This document shows positions 9,509 through 18,575 of a stretch of 64,000 nucleotides of DNA, in pieces. The DNA comes from Paenibacillus amylolyticus. GTDB taxonomy: Bacteria; Bacillota; Bacilli; Paenibacillales; Paenibacillaceae. The stretch lies in the NCBI RefSeq assembly GCF_003719335.1, contig NZ_RIAS01000016.1, positions 62,001 to 126,000 of the forward strand. The letters are read 5' to 3'. Position numbers and translations under genes: made by a program. Numbering within the stretch: position 1 is the stretch's first letter; every line of letters begins with the position of its first letter. Under the pieces are notes generated by a model, which worked only from the letters and a program-made list of their open reading frames with translations, was not told the DNA's origin and ran no database searches.

Positions 9509-10711
9509 TTAAGTGATAATTTCGCCGATCCATTCGGCAAGCTCGTTAGGTGTAATTGCTGCTACATGTGCCCCCATATTGGCTAGCGTCTGCGCAGCAT
9601 GTTTGTTGTACACCGAATCTCCGTTGAAATCGAGAGCGGTGAGCACAAGCAGATTGCATCCCGCATCGATAATATCCTTACAGGCTTGATACATCTGATT
9701 AATCGGGTAACCTTCCTCCAGATCACTCACCAAAATGTAGATCGTTTTTCCAGGATTCTCAATCAGCGTTTCCCCATAACGCAGCGCTTTGGCGATATGG
9801 GTTCCTCCACCGAGCTGCACATTCATCAATACATCTACGGGGTCCTCAAGTCGGTCGCTTAGATCCACAACTTTGGTATCAAAGATGAACAGCTTTGTGC
9901 GTAGCGCATTCAATCGATAGAAAATACTCGCCATGACCGAACTGTAAATCACCGAATCCATCATGCTGCCGCTTTCATCCACACCGATAATGATGTTCCA
10001 CTTATTGTGCTGCTCTATATTTCCGTCAAAATAAAGACGATCAATCACAAACCTTCGTTTGTGTTTATCATAATTTTTAAGATTACGAGTAATGGTTCGT
10101 TTAAAGTTCAGGTTGCGCAGGGATCGCACCGAACTGGATGCGTACCGACTGCGTTTCCCCATAATACTGGCCCGGGTATGAGACTCCAGCTTCCTGCGCA
10201 GATCTTCAACCACCGTGCGTACAATATCTTTTGCACTCCGAAGTACGTCACCTTTCATTCGCCCTTTGAACTGCAAGATGTTTTTGAGCAGGTTCATGTT
10301 AGGTTCAAGGGACTCCAGCAGTTTTTTATCTGTTAAGAGCTCCGTCAGTCCATAACGATCAAGCGCCTGCTTTTCCAAAATTTCGACCGTAGATTTGGGA
10401 AAAAGTTCTCTGACCTTGTGTAACCAATTGGGTACGGTAAGCTCAGATGAACCACGTCCGCCTTCTTTTCGGTAACCTTGCTCCTCACCGTATTCACGGT
10501 TATAGAGGTACCCCAGAATTTCGTCCAGGTCAACATACTGAAATTCACCCGTGTTATATTGATCCGATTCACACAGACCTTCCTCTGCAGATTCCCCCAA
10601 AATCAGGCGCCAACGGTTCAATGTTTCAACAGCACTTCGTTCTTCCGAGGAAGGCAACTCCGTCAACATTTCGTTCTGGCCGCGACGGGCATCATTCATA
10701 TTAACTTCCAT
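9509..10711 (-). CDS. vWA domain protein (CoxE-like, YehP-like)
   Basis: A 400-aa protein with a C-terminal von Willebrand factor A domain. The metal-ion-dependent adhesion site is complete: D245-E-S247-G-S249, T304 (GGGTHI) and D330 (LVSDLEEG). The N-terminal half is helical and basic. Such vWA proteins usually work with a MoxR-type AAA+ ATPase, which lies two genes upstream, to remodel or load metal onto a partner. The ATG has AAGGAG 8 nt upstream and overlaps the DUF5682 gene end by 16 bp. The cellular target is unknown. Confidence 0.9.
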   Translation of the reverse strand: MEVNMNDARRGQNEMLTELPSSEERSAVETLNRWRLILGESAEEGLCESDQYNTGEFQYVDLDEILGYLYNREYGEEQGYRKEGGRGSSELTVPNWLHKVRELFPKSTVEILEKQALDRYGLTELLTDKKLLESLEPNMNLLKNILQFKGRMKGDVLRSAKDIVRTVVEDLRRKLESHTRASIMGKRSRYASSSVRSLRNLNFKRTITRNLKNYDKHKRRFVIDRLYFDGNIEQHNKWNIIIGVDESGSMMDSVIYSSVMASIFYRLNALRTKLFIFDTKVVDLSDRLEDPVDVLMNVQLGGGTHIAKALRYGETLIENPGKTIYILVSDLEEGYPINQMYQACKDIIDAGCNLLVLTALDFNGDSVYNKHAAQTLANMGAHVAAITPNELAEWIGEIIT

Positions 10712-13140
10712 GCAGCAAACTCCTTTCGAAGCGCCTCATCCTGCGTCCTGTAACGAATGAGCAGCTGCTCATCCAACGCAGGCATCAACATTTCATCCGA
10801 CTTCACCTGGTGCAGATTCGCCACACGCTCGGCAATCAGATTCGTTTCCATTGGTGTAAAATAAGTGAAAGCCAGACGTAGTTCTGGAATCATAGCAATA
10901 AAATCATCATAGGATAACTGCTCAATTAACCCGTTTAGCTCATGTAACAGTTGGTCCTCATATAGGAAGGCATCTCGCGCTACGGTAAACACACCTTGTA
11001 AAAATAAAGCCGTTTGACGCGTCTGTTCCGGCGTTCCACGGATATACCCGCGGGCTCGCTCCACGATCTCTTCTCTAGATCGATCACCAAGTCCCGAAGC
11101 AATAGCGATACACACTCCTTCGAGCTGAGCAGGAAGCTTCGAATCCGACAAAAGCTCGTGCAAATGGTTTCGAAAAGCCGTATCCTGGAATTGCTCTTCG
11201 GCAGACTCGGCCAGCATCGCAAGTAGCTTTAATCCCTGAATAATACCTTCATGCTCGTCCGCATTCGTTCTCGAAAGCTGTTGCAGCTTGTCCACCGCGT
11301 TACGGTAAGCTTCAGACACTAACTCAGGAAGATGTGGGTCTTCCGATAGTCCTAACAGCCGGCGATGCTGATGAATCCGATTCAGAATCGTTAAGCTGTT
11401 GCATAGTGACAGAAAATGTCCATCTGTCCGCAGAGCAGCACGAACCTGGGTGTACAACTGCATGGCTGTCTCCTGAAGTCCCATTAACAGTGCCTGGAGC
11501 ATTTTTTGAGCAAGCTCACCGCTGTGATGGTCAGGAATATCTCGCATCTGCTCTTCCATCTTTCGAGTAGCAGCTGTAGCAAGCGTTCCACCGTATAAAG
11601 AATTTTCAATAAGCCGCGCTTCAATCCGTGAGGAATACATGTATTCCCACGTTTCACGAACCAGATTCATATCACGTTGTGCGATCCAATCCGGCCCTGC
11701 CTGCCGCTTCGCGAACTCGGGAACCAGATAAGAGATGCATTGAAACAACTGACTAATCAAGCGATGTTCCGGTTTAGCATACAGATCAAGCACCTTTTTA
11801 TGCTGACCCGTTGTTCGAATCTGAAGCTTGAATTCCGTGCAACGCGCTTTAAAATCTTCAACGATAGGAATATGAAAAGCATTAGGTGCAACGCTCCCGA
11901 TGACGTCTCCGGTCAACAGAAGCTGCAGTTCCTGAAGCGGTTTGTCGGTGGCAAGTGTAAGCTCTCCTTTGACAAATGAAGAGAGGGCCGCATCCATCAG
12001 CTCATACACTCCGCCTTCCTGCTTGCCGCGAAGCTCTGCCAGACCTTGAATCATACTATAAGCCTCAATCGCATCACTTGTGGAAACATGTTCCTCCCGG
12101 TCTCGCAGCTTGCGCATCAATCTGGATAACACGTTCAGTGTAGTTACACGGTAAGGAGAACGTGAAGTATGGACTAGTTGATCCCAGATTTGATCGTAAA
12201 AATAAACATAAGGCATACCGCTGGCATAGCCATTCAATCGATCAGCTTCCGCAAATGTATACACCATCGGATACACCTGTTCATGAACATTACCTGAATC
12301 TGATGTATCGTGCTGAGTCGAATTGCCGTTGGGTTCCTTTTTCTGGACAGTGGAAGAATTCACTAAACCAAAAGTATGAAAACCTCCCGTAATTACGAGC
12401 ACACGCTGATACTGCTCTTCAGCTTCCTTGATTCGTTTCGCCATATGGGCTTCTCTAACCAAATCACCACTTGCGATCAGGCGCTCCGGGGTGTAACACA
12501 TTCGAGATAATGTACAATACGTGAAAACATCCTGCACAAAGGCAGAGGTCGGTTTCTGTAGCCCCCCGATCTCAAACACCTTTTCCCATAGTTCATCAAA
12601 ACTGCGGCAGTTTGTTTTCTCACATAAACGGTTAATAAAATCTGAACTGGCAAGCAGTGTTTCGTCCTGAACGGAGATTTCTTTTTGCTCTTTTTTCGAA
12701 GGACTCTCCGTGTTTCTGGATACTTGCCGATAATCCAAATCTATAAATTGTGCCGGAATGCCAAGCCGGTGTGCTTCCTTCAGGGCAACATATTCGGGTG
12801 AATACCGGAGCATCGGATAATAACAGGCTTCTCTTCCGTACTCATCTTCATAGGTATAATAGAGACTGACCGGAGGCAAGGTCGCTTCATCCGTTAGCAC
12901 AGGTATCAGAGGATTACCGCTTTCTGGCCCCTCAATCAAAATGATATCGGGTTTGTACTCCCCGATGACATGCAGCAGATGATGAGAACAAGCTGGACTA
13001 TGATGCCGTATTGGAAAATAAACCGTTCCGTTGTTTAAGTTATATACACTTGTATCGAATAAGGATTGAAGCTGATTCAAATCCGTAACATCCGATAAAC
13101 CAGCAGCGTCAGTGGGCTCCACTTGGTCTAACCGATCCAT
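10696..13140 (-). CDS. DUF5682 family protein (YehM-like)
   Basis: An 814-aa protein. The first 260 residues carry the DUF5682 core: FPIRHHSPAC (42-51), LIEGPESG (68-75), REAHMAKRI (229-237) and GGFHT (252-256). This order of H-rich loop, acidic LxEGP strand, R..xM...I helix and GxxH strand resembles the TraB/TIKI/ChaN/erythromycin-esterase group of putative metal-dependent hydrolases; that link is my inference. The remaining part is helical. The gene overlaps the MoxR gene by 13 bp and has GAGGAAAG just before its ATG, so it is translated together with the ATPase. No signal peptide is seen, so it is probably cytoplasmic. Confidence 0.85.
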   Translation of the reverse strand: MDRLDQVEPTDAAGLSDVTDLNQLQSLFDTSVYNLNNGTVYFPIRHHSPACSHHLLHVIGEYKPDIILIEGPESGNPLIPVLTDEATLPPVSLYYTYEDEYGREACYYPMLRYSPEYVALKEAHRLGIPAQFIDLDYRQVSRNTESPSKKEQKEISVQDETLLASSDFINRLCEKTNCRSFDELWEKVFEIGGLQKPTSAFVQDVFTYCTLSRMCYTPERLIASGDLVREAHMAKRIKEAEEQYQRVLVITGGFHTFGLVNSSTVQKKEPNGNSTQHDTSDSGNVHEQVYPMVYTFAEADRLNGYASGMPYVYFYDQIWDQLVHTSRSPYRVTTLNVLSRLMRKLRDREEHVSTSDAIEAYSMIQGLAELRGKQEGGVYELMDAALSSFVKGELTLATDKPLQELQLLLTGDVIGSVAPNAFHIPIVEDFKARCTEFKLQIRTTGQHKKVLDLYAKPEHRLISQLFQCISYLVPEFAKRQAGPDWIAQRDMNLVRETWEYMYSSRIEARLIENSLYGGTLATAATRKMEEQMRDIPDHHSGELAQKMLQALLMGLQETAMQLYTQVRAALRTDGHFLSLCNSLTILNRIHQHRRLLGLSEDPHLPELVSEAYRNAVDKLQQLSRTNADEHEGIIQGLKLLAMLAESAEEQFQDTAFRNHLHELLSDSKLPAQLEGVCIAIASGLGDRSREEIVERARGYIRGTPEQTRQTALFLQGVFTVARDAFLYEDQLLHELNGLIEQLSYDDFIAMIPELRLAFTYFTPMETNLIAERVANLHQVKSDEMLMPALDEQLLIRYRTQDEALRKEFAAWKLI

Positions 13141-14231
13141 TTTCTTTCCTCATAATAATTTTTCCAAATCTCCTCTTCGGCAGAGCGCGCTTTAACAATT
13201 TTGGAAAAATAGTTTTTGAGAATGCTTAGGTCCTTGTCGTTTTCCTTTGCAATGGTTCCCAGCATATTTTGTACCAACCGATCCAGCGCAATAGATTTCC
13301 CCTCGTAATAGTACGATGTCATTGCGCTCTGTACATATACGGACACGGCTTCTGCAGTACTCATAGACGCTTGAGGTGTATCGAGCTTGTACCCTTCGCG
13401 AGACATGCCTGTTCGCAGTTCCATAAATGTAGTTGCCAGCAACTCCACCACGTCGGTTTGAATTTCGGTATCAATTCCACTATGTAATAACAGGTTTCTC
13501 GCCTGAGATTCAATGATTTTGGCTTCCATCTTTACATTCTGGATCGGTCTGATCGTTTCAAAATTAAAACGTCGCTTGAGTGCGCCGCTCATCTCATTTA
13601 CACCTTTATCCCGAATGTTGGCCGTAGCAATGACGTTAAATCCCGGTTTGGCAAAAAGCACACCCCCGTCAAGTTCTGGAATGCTCATCACTTTATCGCT
13701 CAAAATACTGATCAAGCTGTCTTGTGCTTCGGCCGGACAACGTGTAATTTCCTCAAAGCGCGTTAAAATACCTTTTTTCATGCCGTTGTATAAAGGGGAA
13801 GGCACGAGAGCTGCTTCAGAAGGCCCTTTGTCCAAAAGCATCGCATAATTCCAGGAATATTTGATCATATCCTCCGTTGTTCCAGCCGTACCTTGTATTG
13901 TATTCAAACTAGTTCCCGAGATCGCTGCCGTAAGCAACTCACTGAGCATTGTTTTGGCTGTACCGGGCTCACCCACAAGCATCAACCCGCGATTCCCTGC
14001 AAGGGTAACAACTGCACGCTCAATCAACACATCATTCCCGTAAAATTTACGTGTAATGGTGATCTTCTCTCCATCCAGCATCGCTGGCTTATCTCGACCA
14101 ATAATAAAATCCCGCACATTAGCTGGAGATAATAACCAGTTGGGCGGACGATGACCCTGATCCTCCTGTTGTAACGCCCGTAACTCAGCCTCGTATAATG
14201 TCTCGGCAGGCGGTTTAAGCATCTCTATCAT
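13128..14231 (-). CDS. MoxR-type AAA+ ATPase (YehL-like)
   Basis: A 367-aa AAA+ ATPase. Walker A is GEPGTAKT (87-94). The Walker B region has the family-typical E in FEEITRC, followed by a sensor-1 Asn (NVIATANIRD) and an Arg finger region (GALKRRFNFE). MoxR ATPases are chaperone-like unfoldases that pair with vWA proteins. This is the first gene of the operon. An ATG at 14249 is in frame, but AGGAG is located inside that extension 8 nt before the ATG at 14231, so the latter is used. No regulator is adjacent; a 7-bp inverted repeat lies about 55 bp upstream. Confidence 0.9.
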   Translation of the reverse strand: MIEMLKPPAETLYEAELRALQQEDQGHRPPNWLLSPANVRDFIIGRDKPAMLDGEKITITRKFYGNDVLIERAVVTLAGNRGLMLVGEPGTAKTMLSELLTAAISGTSLNTIQGTAGTTEDMIKYSWNYAMLLDKGPSEAALVPSPLYNGMKKGILTRFEEITRCPAEAQDSLISILSDKVMSIPELDGGVLFAKPGFNVIATANIRDKGVNEMSGALKRRFNFETIRPIQNVKMEAKIIESQARNLLLHSGIDTEIQTDVVELLATTFMELRTGMSREGYKLDTPQASMSTAEAVSVYVQSAMTSYYYEGKSIALDRLVQNMLGTIAKENDKDLSILKNYFSKIVKARSAEEEIWKNYYEERKWIG

Positions 14232-14285
14232 CAAGATGTCTCCTCTCATATATACAGATCGTATGTTCCTATTCTCATCATTCTA

Positions 14286-14304
14286 TCATAGCCGTAAGCT
14301 ATGA
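14286..14304. promoter_or_regulatory. Inverted repeat upstream of the MoxR-vWA operon
   Basis: TCATAGC-CGTAA-GCTATGA is a perfect 7-bp inverted repeat, 55 bp before the MoxR start. On the minus strand TATGAT inside the right arm could be a -10 element, but no good -35 is visible. It may be an operator or an RNA hairpin in the leader. Confidence 0.3.
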
Positions 14305-14570
14305 AGTCTGAAAACGGGCAAAAATGGTTGAAACGTCCTTCTTACCTGCACTTTTGACTAAGTCCAAGGACTTACATCACCGCACAAATGTGAATCCTCT
14401 CTCCTGATCTACATCTAGAATAGAGTAATTTCTCATTCTTTCCTTCGGAATATCGCTTAGGCATATAGTTCTACATATCAACACTAACGTCCAGACTTCA
14501 TAGAGAAGGCACTACAATCTTATAAACAATCCAACATCTCTTCTAATCACTGCTTAAAAAGAAAAGAATA
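14305..14570. other. Non-coding spacer between the MoxR operon and the aldo/keto reductase
   Basis: AT-rich sequence without an open frame that looks coding. It lies between the MoxR operon promoter region and the two hairpins that end the aldo/keto reductase transcript. I see no RNA gene or repeat in it. Confidence 0.4.
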
Positions 14571-14597
14571 AAGAAACACAGGACTGTGCGTCCTGTG
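14571..14597 (-). terminator. Second hairpin downstream of the aldo/keto reductase gene
   Basis: CACAGGAC (14577-14584) pairs with GTCCTGTG (14590-14597). On the minus strand a T-rich tail (TTTCTTTATTC) follows. It is a probable back-up terminator about 130 bp past the stop codon. Confidence 0.5.
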
Positions 14598-14666
14598 CTT
14601 CATCCGTCCGCATAATTGGTGGCAAATTGTCTCTCATTTCATACAATTAGCTGGCTAAAGCCATAA

Positions 14667-14690
14667 ACAAAAAGCCGCTAGATTAGCGAC
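14667..14690 (-). terminator. Terminator of the aldo/keto reductase gene
   Basis: GCCGCTA (14674-14680) pairs with TAGCGAC (14684-14690) with one G-T pair. On the minus strand it is followed by CTTTTTG, 33 nt after the stop codon. Confidence 0.65.
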
Positions 14691-14723
14691 TAATTAAAAA
14701 GAATATGATCCTGTCTGTAGACG

Positions 14724-15701
14724 CTACATTCTCCGTCCGCACGAAGACGAGTACAGCTCGTACCATTCATACCGTGTCAGTTCAACCTGAGCCGCATCAC
14801 GGCAAGCGAGAATCCGCTCCGGACGAATCGAACCGATCACCGGCTGAATTCCGGCTGGATGTTTCATTAACCAAGCCAGTACAATGGCTTCACTCGTGAC
14901 ACCACGCTCTTGAGCAATACGAGCCACCAGTTCGGCCGTAGCTTCAATCTCGGGACGCTGACCTTCGATCGCCCTGCCTGTAAATCTTCCCTGTGCGAGA
15001 GGACCCCAAGCTTGCAGCTGGATACGCTCTGCCTGACAGTACTCCATCGTACCGTATGGGAAAACATTTTCTTTCGCTTGCGCACGGTTCACGGTTACGC
15101 CAGCTTCTACAAAACCGATTTTATCAAGACTCATCTCCAGTTGATTCACGATGAATGGCATAGGACTGTACATCTGAAGCAAACGAATCTGTTCAGAACC
15201 CATATTGGATACCCCGAAGTGCCTTACTTTTCCAGCCTGATGAAGTTTAGCCAGTGCTTCTCCGATCTCCTGCGGGTGGGCAAGCGGGTCGGGACGATGA
15301 AGCAACAAAATATCCAGGTACTCTGTGCCGAGCCGGGATAAAATCCCGTCAACACTTTTTATAATATGTGCCCCTGAAGTATCATAACGCTGCGGCCCCT
15401 CATCATCCCCTACCAGCCGAATTCCGCATTTGGATTGGATAATGATCTGCTCCCGTAGTCCGTGCCTTTCGGATAAAATCCGCCCAAATACATGCTCCGC
15501 TTTCCCACGTGTATAGATGTCCGCCAGGTCAAAATGATTAATTCCAATCTCCAGTGCTGCTTCGACTGCTTGGCGGCCTTCAACAACCAAATCCTCAGTA
15601 ATGGGGGCTCCATCCCAATCTCCTCCAAAGCGCATACACCCCAGAACAATAGGACTCGCGGAAATCTGATAATCATGTAAAGGCAACTGTCTATATGACA
15701 T
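14724..15701 (-). CDS. Aldo/keto reductase (YdhF-like)
   Basis: A 325-aa NAD(P)H-dependent oxidoreductase of the aldo/keto reductase superfamily, reducing aldehydes or ketones in the cytoplasm. The catalytic tetrad is visible: Asp and Tyr in FDLADIYTRGKAE, Lys in IIQSKCG and His in LLLHRPDPL. The C-terminal WLMKHPAGIQPVIGSIRPER is the cofactor-binding end typical of the family. The open frame continues 60 codons upstream into the P450 promoter region. The ATG at 15701 with GAGGGAG 8 nt upstream gives the usual family N-terminus (MSYRQLPLHDYQ). It is divergent from the P450 gene, with 183 bp between the starts. The substrate is unknown. Confidence 0.88.
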   Translation of the reverse strand: MSYRQLPLHDYQISASPIVLGCMRFGGDWDGAPITEDLVVEGRQAVEAALEIGINHFDLADIYTRGKAEHVFGRILSERHGLREQIIIQSKCGIRLVGDDEGPQRYDTSGAHIIKSVDGILSRLGTEYLDILLLHRPDPLAHPQEIGEALAKLHQAGKVRHFGVSNMGSEQIRLLQMYSPMPFIVNQLEMSLDKIGFVEAGVTVNRAQAKENVFPYGTMEYCQAERIQLQAWGPLAQGRFTGRAIEGQRPEIEATAELVARIAQERGVTSEAIVLAWLMKHPAGIQPVIGSIRPERILACRDAAQVELTRYEWYELYSSSCGRRM

Positions 15702-15884
15702 TTCCATGCTCCCTCGTTTTTTTATTTTTGCAAACGCATTCTTGACTCTCTTGTCTTCTTGAGTCCAACACGATATTCCTGCATCGCTCGCATTTTTATC
15801 ATGCAAAACAAGGTTTCGAACCTTTACATATGGAATAATTACAAAGTGACATATCTTATTGCTATAGGAGAGGAGATTACACAC

Positions 15885-17102
15885 TTGAATCCGAATGCAT
15901 CTAATGAGACGAATGAGAGCAACGAGACCTCTAGCCCAGATTTTTTCACAGCATCATTTACTCAAAATCCTTATCCGGTATATGAAAAATTAAGAAAAGA
16001 TGACCCCGTCTTCAAAGTCATGTTTCCGAGTGGAGAGTTTGGCTGGATCATTTCTCGATATGAGGACGCTGTTCAGATTTTGAAAGATCCCCGCTTCAGC
16101 AAAGACATAGTCAAACGATACGGGACAGAGGGCAAGAGTATTTTTTCAAAAAATATGCTGTTCTCCGATCCACCTGATCACCGTCGTTTGCGGGGGTTGG
16201 TACAAAAAGCCTTCACTCCCAAACTTGTCGCAGATATGAGAAGTCATATCCAGAGCATTGCGGATGACCTGCTCGGCAAGTTGCCTTCGCAAGAAAAGAT
16301 GAATCTCATCGATGACTTTGCTTTTCCGCTTCCTATTATTGTGATTAGTGAAATTCTCGGCGTGCCGCTAGAGGATCGTGATCAATTCCGCATGTGGTCC
16401 AACACGGTTATTGAGGCTTCCACCGGAAAAAATGAAGAACTATTTCAACAACATGAACGGGAGTTCATCGAATATTTGACCGATTGGTTCGCCAAAGTAC
16501 GTAAAGACCCCGGTCAGGACCTGATTAGCCAGCTTGTTATTGCCGAAGAATCCGGGGAGCAGTTGACCGAAAAAGAATTGCTTGGTGTGATCTCACTGCT
16601 TATTATTGCTGGACATGAAACCACTGTAAATCTTATTGGAAACGGTATTCTGGCTCTGCTTGAGCATCCGGAACAACGAGATTTGTTAATTCGGGAGCCT
16701 GAACTGATCCATCAAGCCATCGAAGAGATGCTGAGATATAACGGCCCAGTTGAGTTCAGCACCTCACGCTGGGCTTCGGAGGATATGGAGTTCCGTGGGC
16801 AGCAGATTACCAAAGGTGAACTTGTGGTTGTGGCGCTGGATTCAGCGAATCGTGATGAAGAGCAATTCAAAGACCCGGATGTGTTCGATATCACACGTGA
16901 GAAAAGTGCGCACCTCGCTTTTGGCAAAGGTATTCATCTCTGTCTCGGTGCACCGCTGGCCCGACTTGAAGGCGAAATTGCCGTGAGTACGCTGATCAAT
17001 CGCTTTCCTAACATGAAGTTACAAAAAGATGTGGATACACTGGAATGGAGACCGGGCATGGTCGTTCGCGGCATCAAGGAAATTCCGGTTCTACTGAAAT
17101 GA
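15885..17102 (+). CDS. Cytochrome P450
   Basis: A 405-aa soluble bacterial P450 mono-oxygenase. The I-helix AGHETT (242-247), the K-helix ExxR in EEMLR (280-284) and the haem loop AFGKGIHLCLGAPLAR with Cys353 as haem ligand are all present. The overall pattern is of the CYP107/CYP109 type. The open frame starts at 15759, but the real start is the TTG at 15885, 9 nt after GGAGAGGAG. The gene is translationally coupled (ATGA) to the L7/L12-like gene behind it. No ferredoxin or reductase gene is adjacent, so electrons must come from elsewhere. The substrate cannot be inferred. Confidence 0.92.
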   Translation: MNPNASNETNESNETSSPDFFTASFTQNPYPVYEKLRKDDPVFKVMFPSGEFGWIISRYEDAVQILKDPRFSKDIVKRYGTEGKSIFSKNMLFSDPPDHRRLRGLVQKAFTPKLVADMRSHIQSIADDLLGKLPSQEKMNLIDDFAFPLPIIVISEILGVPLEDRDQFRMWSNTVIEASTGKNEELFQQHEREFIEYLTDWFAKVRKDPGQDLISQLVIAEESGEQLTEKELLGVISLLIIAGHETTVNLIGNGILALLEHPEQRDLLIREPELIHQAIEEMLRYNGPVEFSTSRWASEDMEFRGQQITKGELVVVALDSANRDEEQFKDPDVFDITREKSAHLAFGKGIHLCLGAPLARLEGEIAVSTLINRFPNMKLQKDVDTLEWRPGMVVRGIKEIPVLLK

Positions 17103-17464
17103 GCAGTTTCTTATTCGTGGTATTCCTGTTGATTATTCCAATTCTCTGGTCCAAACTCGGCAATCTGCAACGTCAGGTAGATGAGCTGAAATCAGAGGTA
17201 GAGCGACTTCAAAACGGTTCGTCTGTCGATTCGAATCGTTTTGCGATGAACGCTTCTTCTGTCCAAAATGCTTCATCCTTCTCTTCATCTACAGACACAA
17301 ACGCCTTCCCTCAGAGCGGATTCGATACAGATCGGGAGTTGGATCAGGAATTGCTTGCAATGGTACGTCGGGGAAACAAAATTCAGGCTATTAAAAAACT
17401 GCGTGAAGCCCGCAGCCTCTCTTTAAAAGAAGCGAAAGATTATGTTGAAGCATTAGATCGATAG
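17099..17464 (+). CDS. Membrane-anchored L7/L12 C-terminal-like protein
   Basis: A 121-aa protein with an N-terminal membrane segment (about residues 3-18, FLFVVFLLIIPILW), a short coiled coil (LQRQVDELKSEVERLQ), a Ser/Asn-rich linker and a C-terminal domain. That domain (about 83-121, KIQAIKKLREARSLSLKEAKDYVEAL) matches the end of ribosomal protein L7/L12, the surface that binds translation factors. It is not the ribosomal protein itself, which lacks a membrane anchor. The start ATG overlaps the P450 stop as ATGA. An open frame from 17045 inside the P450 gene is rejected. Its role is unknown. Confidence 0.8.
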   Translation: MSSFLFVVFLLIIPILWSKLGNLQRQVDELKSEVERLQNGSSVDSNRFAMNASSVQNASSFSSSTDTNAFPQSGFDTDRELDQELLAMVRRGNKIQAIKKLREARSLSLKEAKDYVEALDR

Positions 17465-17557
17465 GGGCACAATTGACCGAAGCGGTCTTTTAAAAGAGAG
17501 TAAGCTTAAACTAACATCGTGAACTAAAAACGCTGAATTGCATCGTCCATAAAACGA

Positions 17558-17598
17558 AAGAGGAACTGAGCGGATTAACGCTTACAGTTCCTCTTTTT
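17558..17598. terminator. Bidirectional terminator
   Basis: AGAGGAACTG (17559-17568) pairs perfectly with CAGTTCCTCT (17585-17594) and is followed by TTTT. The reverse strand ends in CTTTCGTTTT. It serves the plus-strand L7/L12-like gene and the minus-strand SDR gene. Confidence 0.8.
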
Positions 17599-17660
17599 CG
17601 TACTCTTTTTCATAAACTAGCGAATACATGAACAACAGAAATAAATGGTGCCCTGACTTC

Positions 17661-18416
17661 TTACTGTGCAGTTACCGCACCATCGATAGGATAGACAGCT
17701 CCGTTGATGTATGGTGCATCGTCTCCGAGCAGGAAGGAAACCAGATTCGCGATTTCTTCCGGCTTACCGAGACGTCCGGATGGAATGCTATCTACCGTAG
17801 CTTGGAACACTTCCGGATTATCTTTACCGAATTGAACAACCATCGGTGTCTCGATCGTCCCTGGAGCAATCGCGTTCACGCGTATGTTCTCCTTGCCATA
17901 TTCAATCGCTGCTGTACGCGTCAAACCAACAACACCGTGTTTGGTCGCCGCATACGGAGCAACTGCCGGAACACCCACAATTCCAGCGGTGGAAGCTGTA
18001 TTCACAATGGAACCCCCACCTGTTTTGAGCATTTCGGTAATGACATATTTTAATCCGTAGAATACACTTCTCAGATTAATATCAATAATCTGGTCAAATT
18101 GCTCAATGGTATGTTCAATTAATTTGATCCCTGGGCCGGCAATGCCCGCATTGTTGAAGAACATATCAATTCGGCCGAACTCTTCGATCGTCTTTTTTAC
18201 ATAATTCTCTACCTCAGCGGCTTTACTCACATCAGCTTGAACAAAAATCGCTTTGCTTCCCAGCTGTTCTATCTGCTTCACCGTTTCAAGACCTGTCTTT
18301 TCCACCAAATCCACGACAACGATGGAAGCACCCTGCTCAGCTAGTTTCAGCGCTGCGGCTTGACCTAATCCACTTCCTGCTCCTGTAATGATGGCTACTT
18401 TTCCTGCGTGACTCAT
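17661..18416 (-). CDS. SDR family oxidoreductase
   Basis: A 251-aa classical short-chain dehydrogenase/reductase. The Rossmann motif TGAGSGLG is near residue 12, NNAG is present, and the catalytic Ser/Tyr/Lys are seen as NTAS and YAATK. The end PYINGAVYPIDGA is the usual C-terminus. The start at 18416 has GGAGG 8 nt upstream; the longer frame to 18443 is rejected. The acidic residue after the second beta strand (VVVDLVEK) favours NAD(H). It lies alone between terminators. The substrate is unknown. Confidence 0.88.
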   Translation of the reverse strand: MSHAGKVAIITGAGSGLGQAAALKLAEQGASIVVVDLVEKTGLETVKQIEQLGSKAIFVQADVSKAAEVENYVKKTIEEFGRIDMFFNNAGIAGPGIKLIEHTIEQFDQIIDINLRSVFYGLKYVITEMLKTGGGSIVNTASTAGIVGVPAVAPYAATKHGVVGLTRTAAIEYGKENIRVNAIAPGTIETPMVVQFGKDNPEVFQATVDSIPSGRLGKPEEIANLVSFLLGDDAPYINGAVYPIDGAVTAQ

Positions 18417-18575
18417 GATGATCTCCTCCAAATTATGTGTCATTTGCGATTGTACCTATTCATTCCTCGGCCCTATGGATGAGCTATGTAGGTCAGCAAG
18501 GACATGACTCCTTCCTGACTTCACCTATTTTAATCAACAACCGATTTAAAAACAAACTAAATTATATCAACTTGC

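Noticed and set aside
15702..15884. Long N-terminal extension of the aldo/keto reductase
   Set aside because: It covers the P450 promoter and has no ribosome binding site, while a good one precedes 15701.
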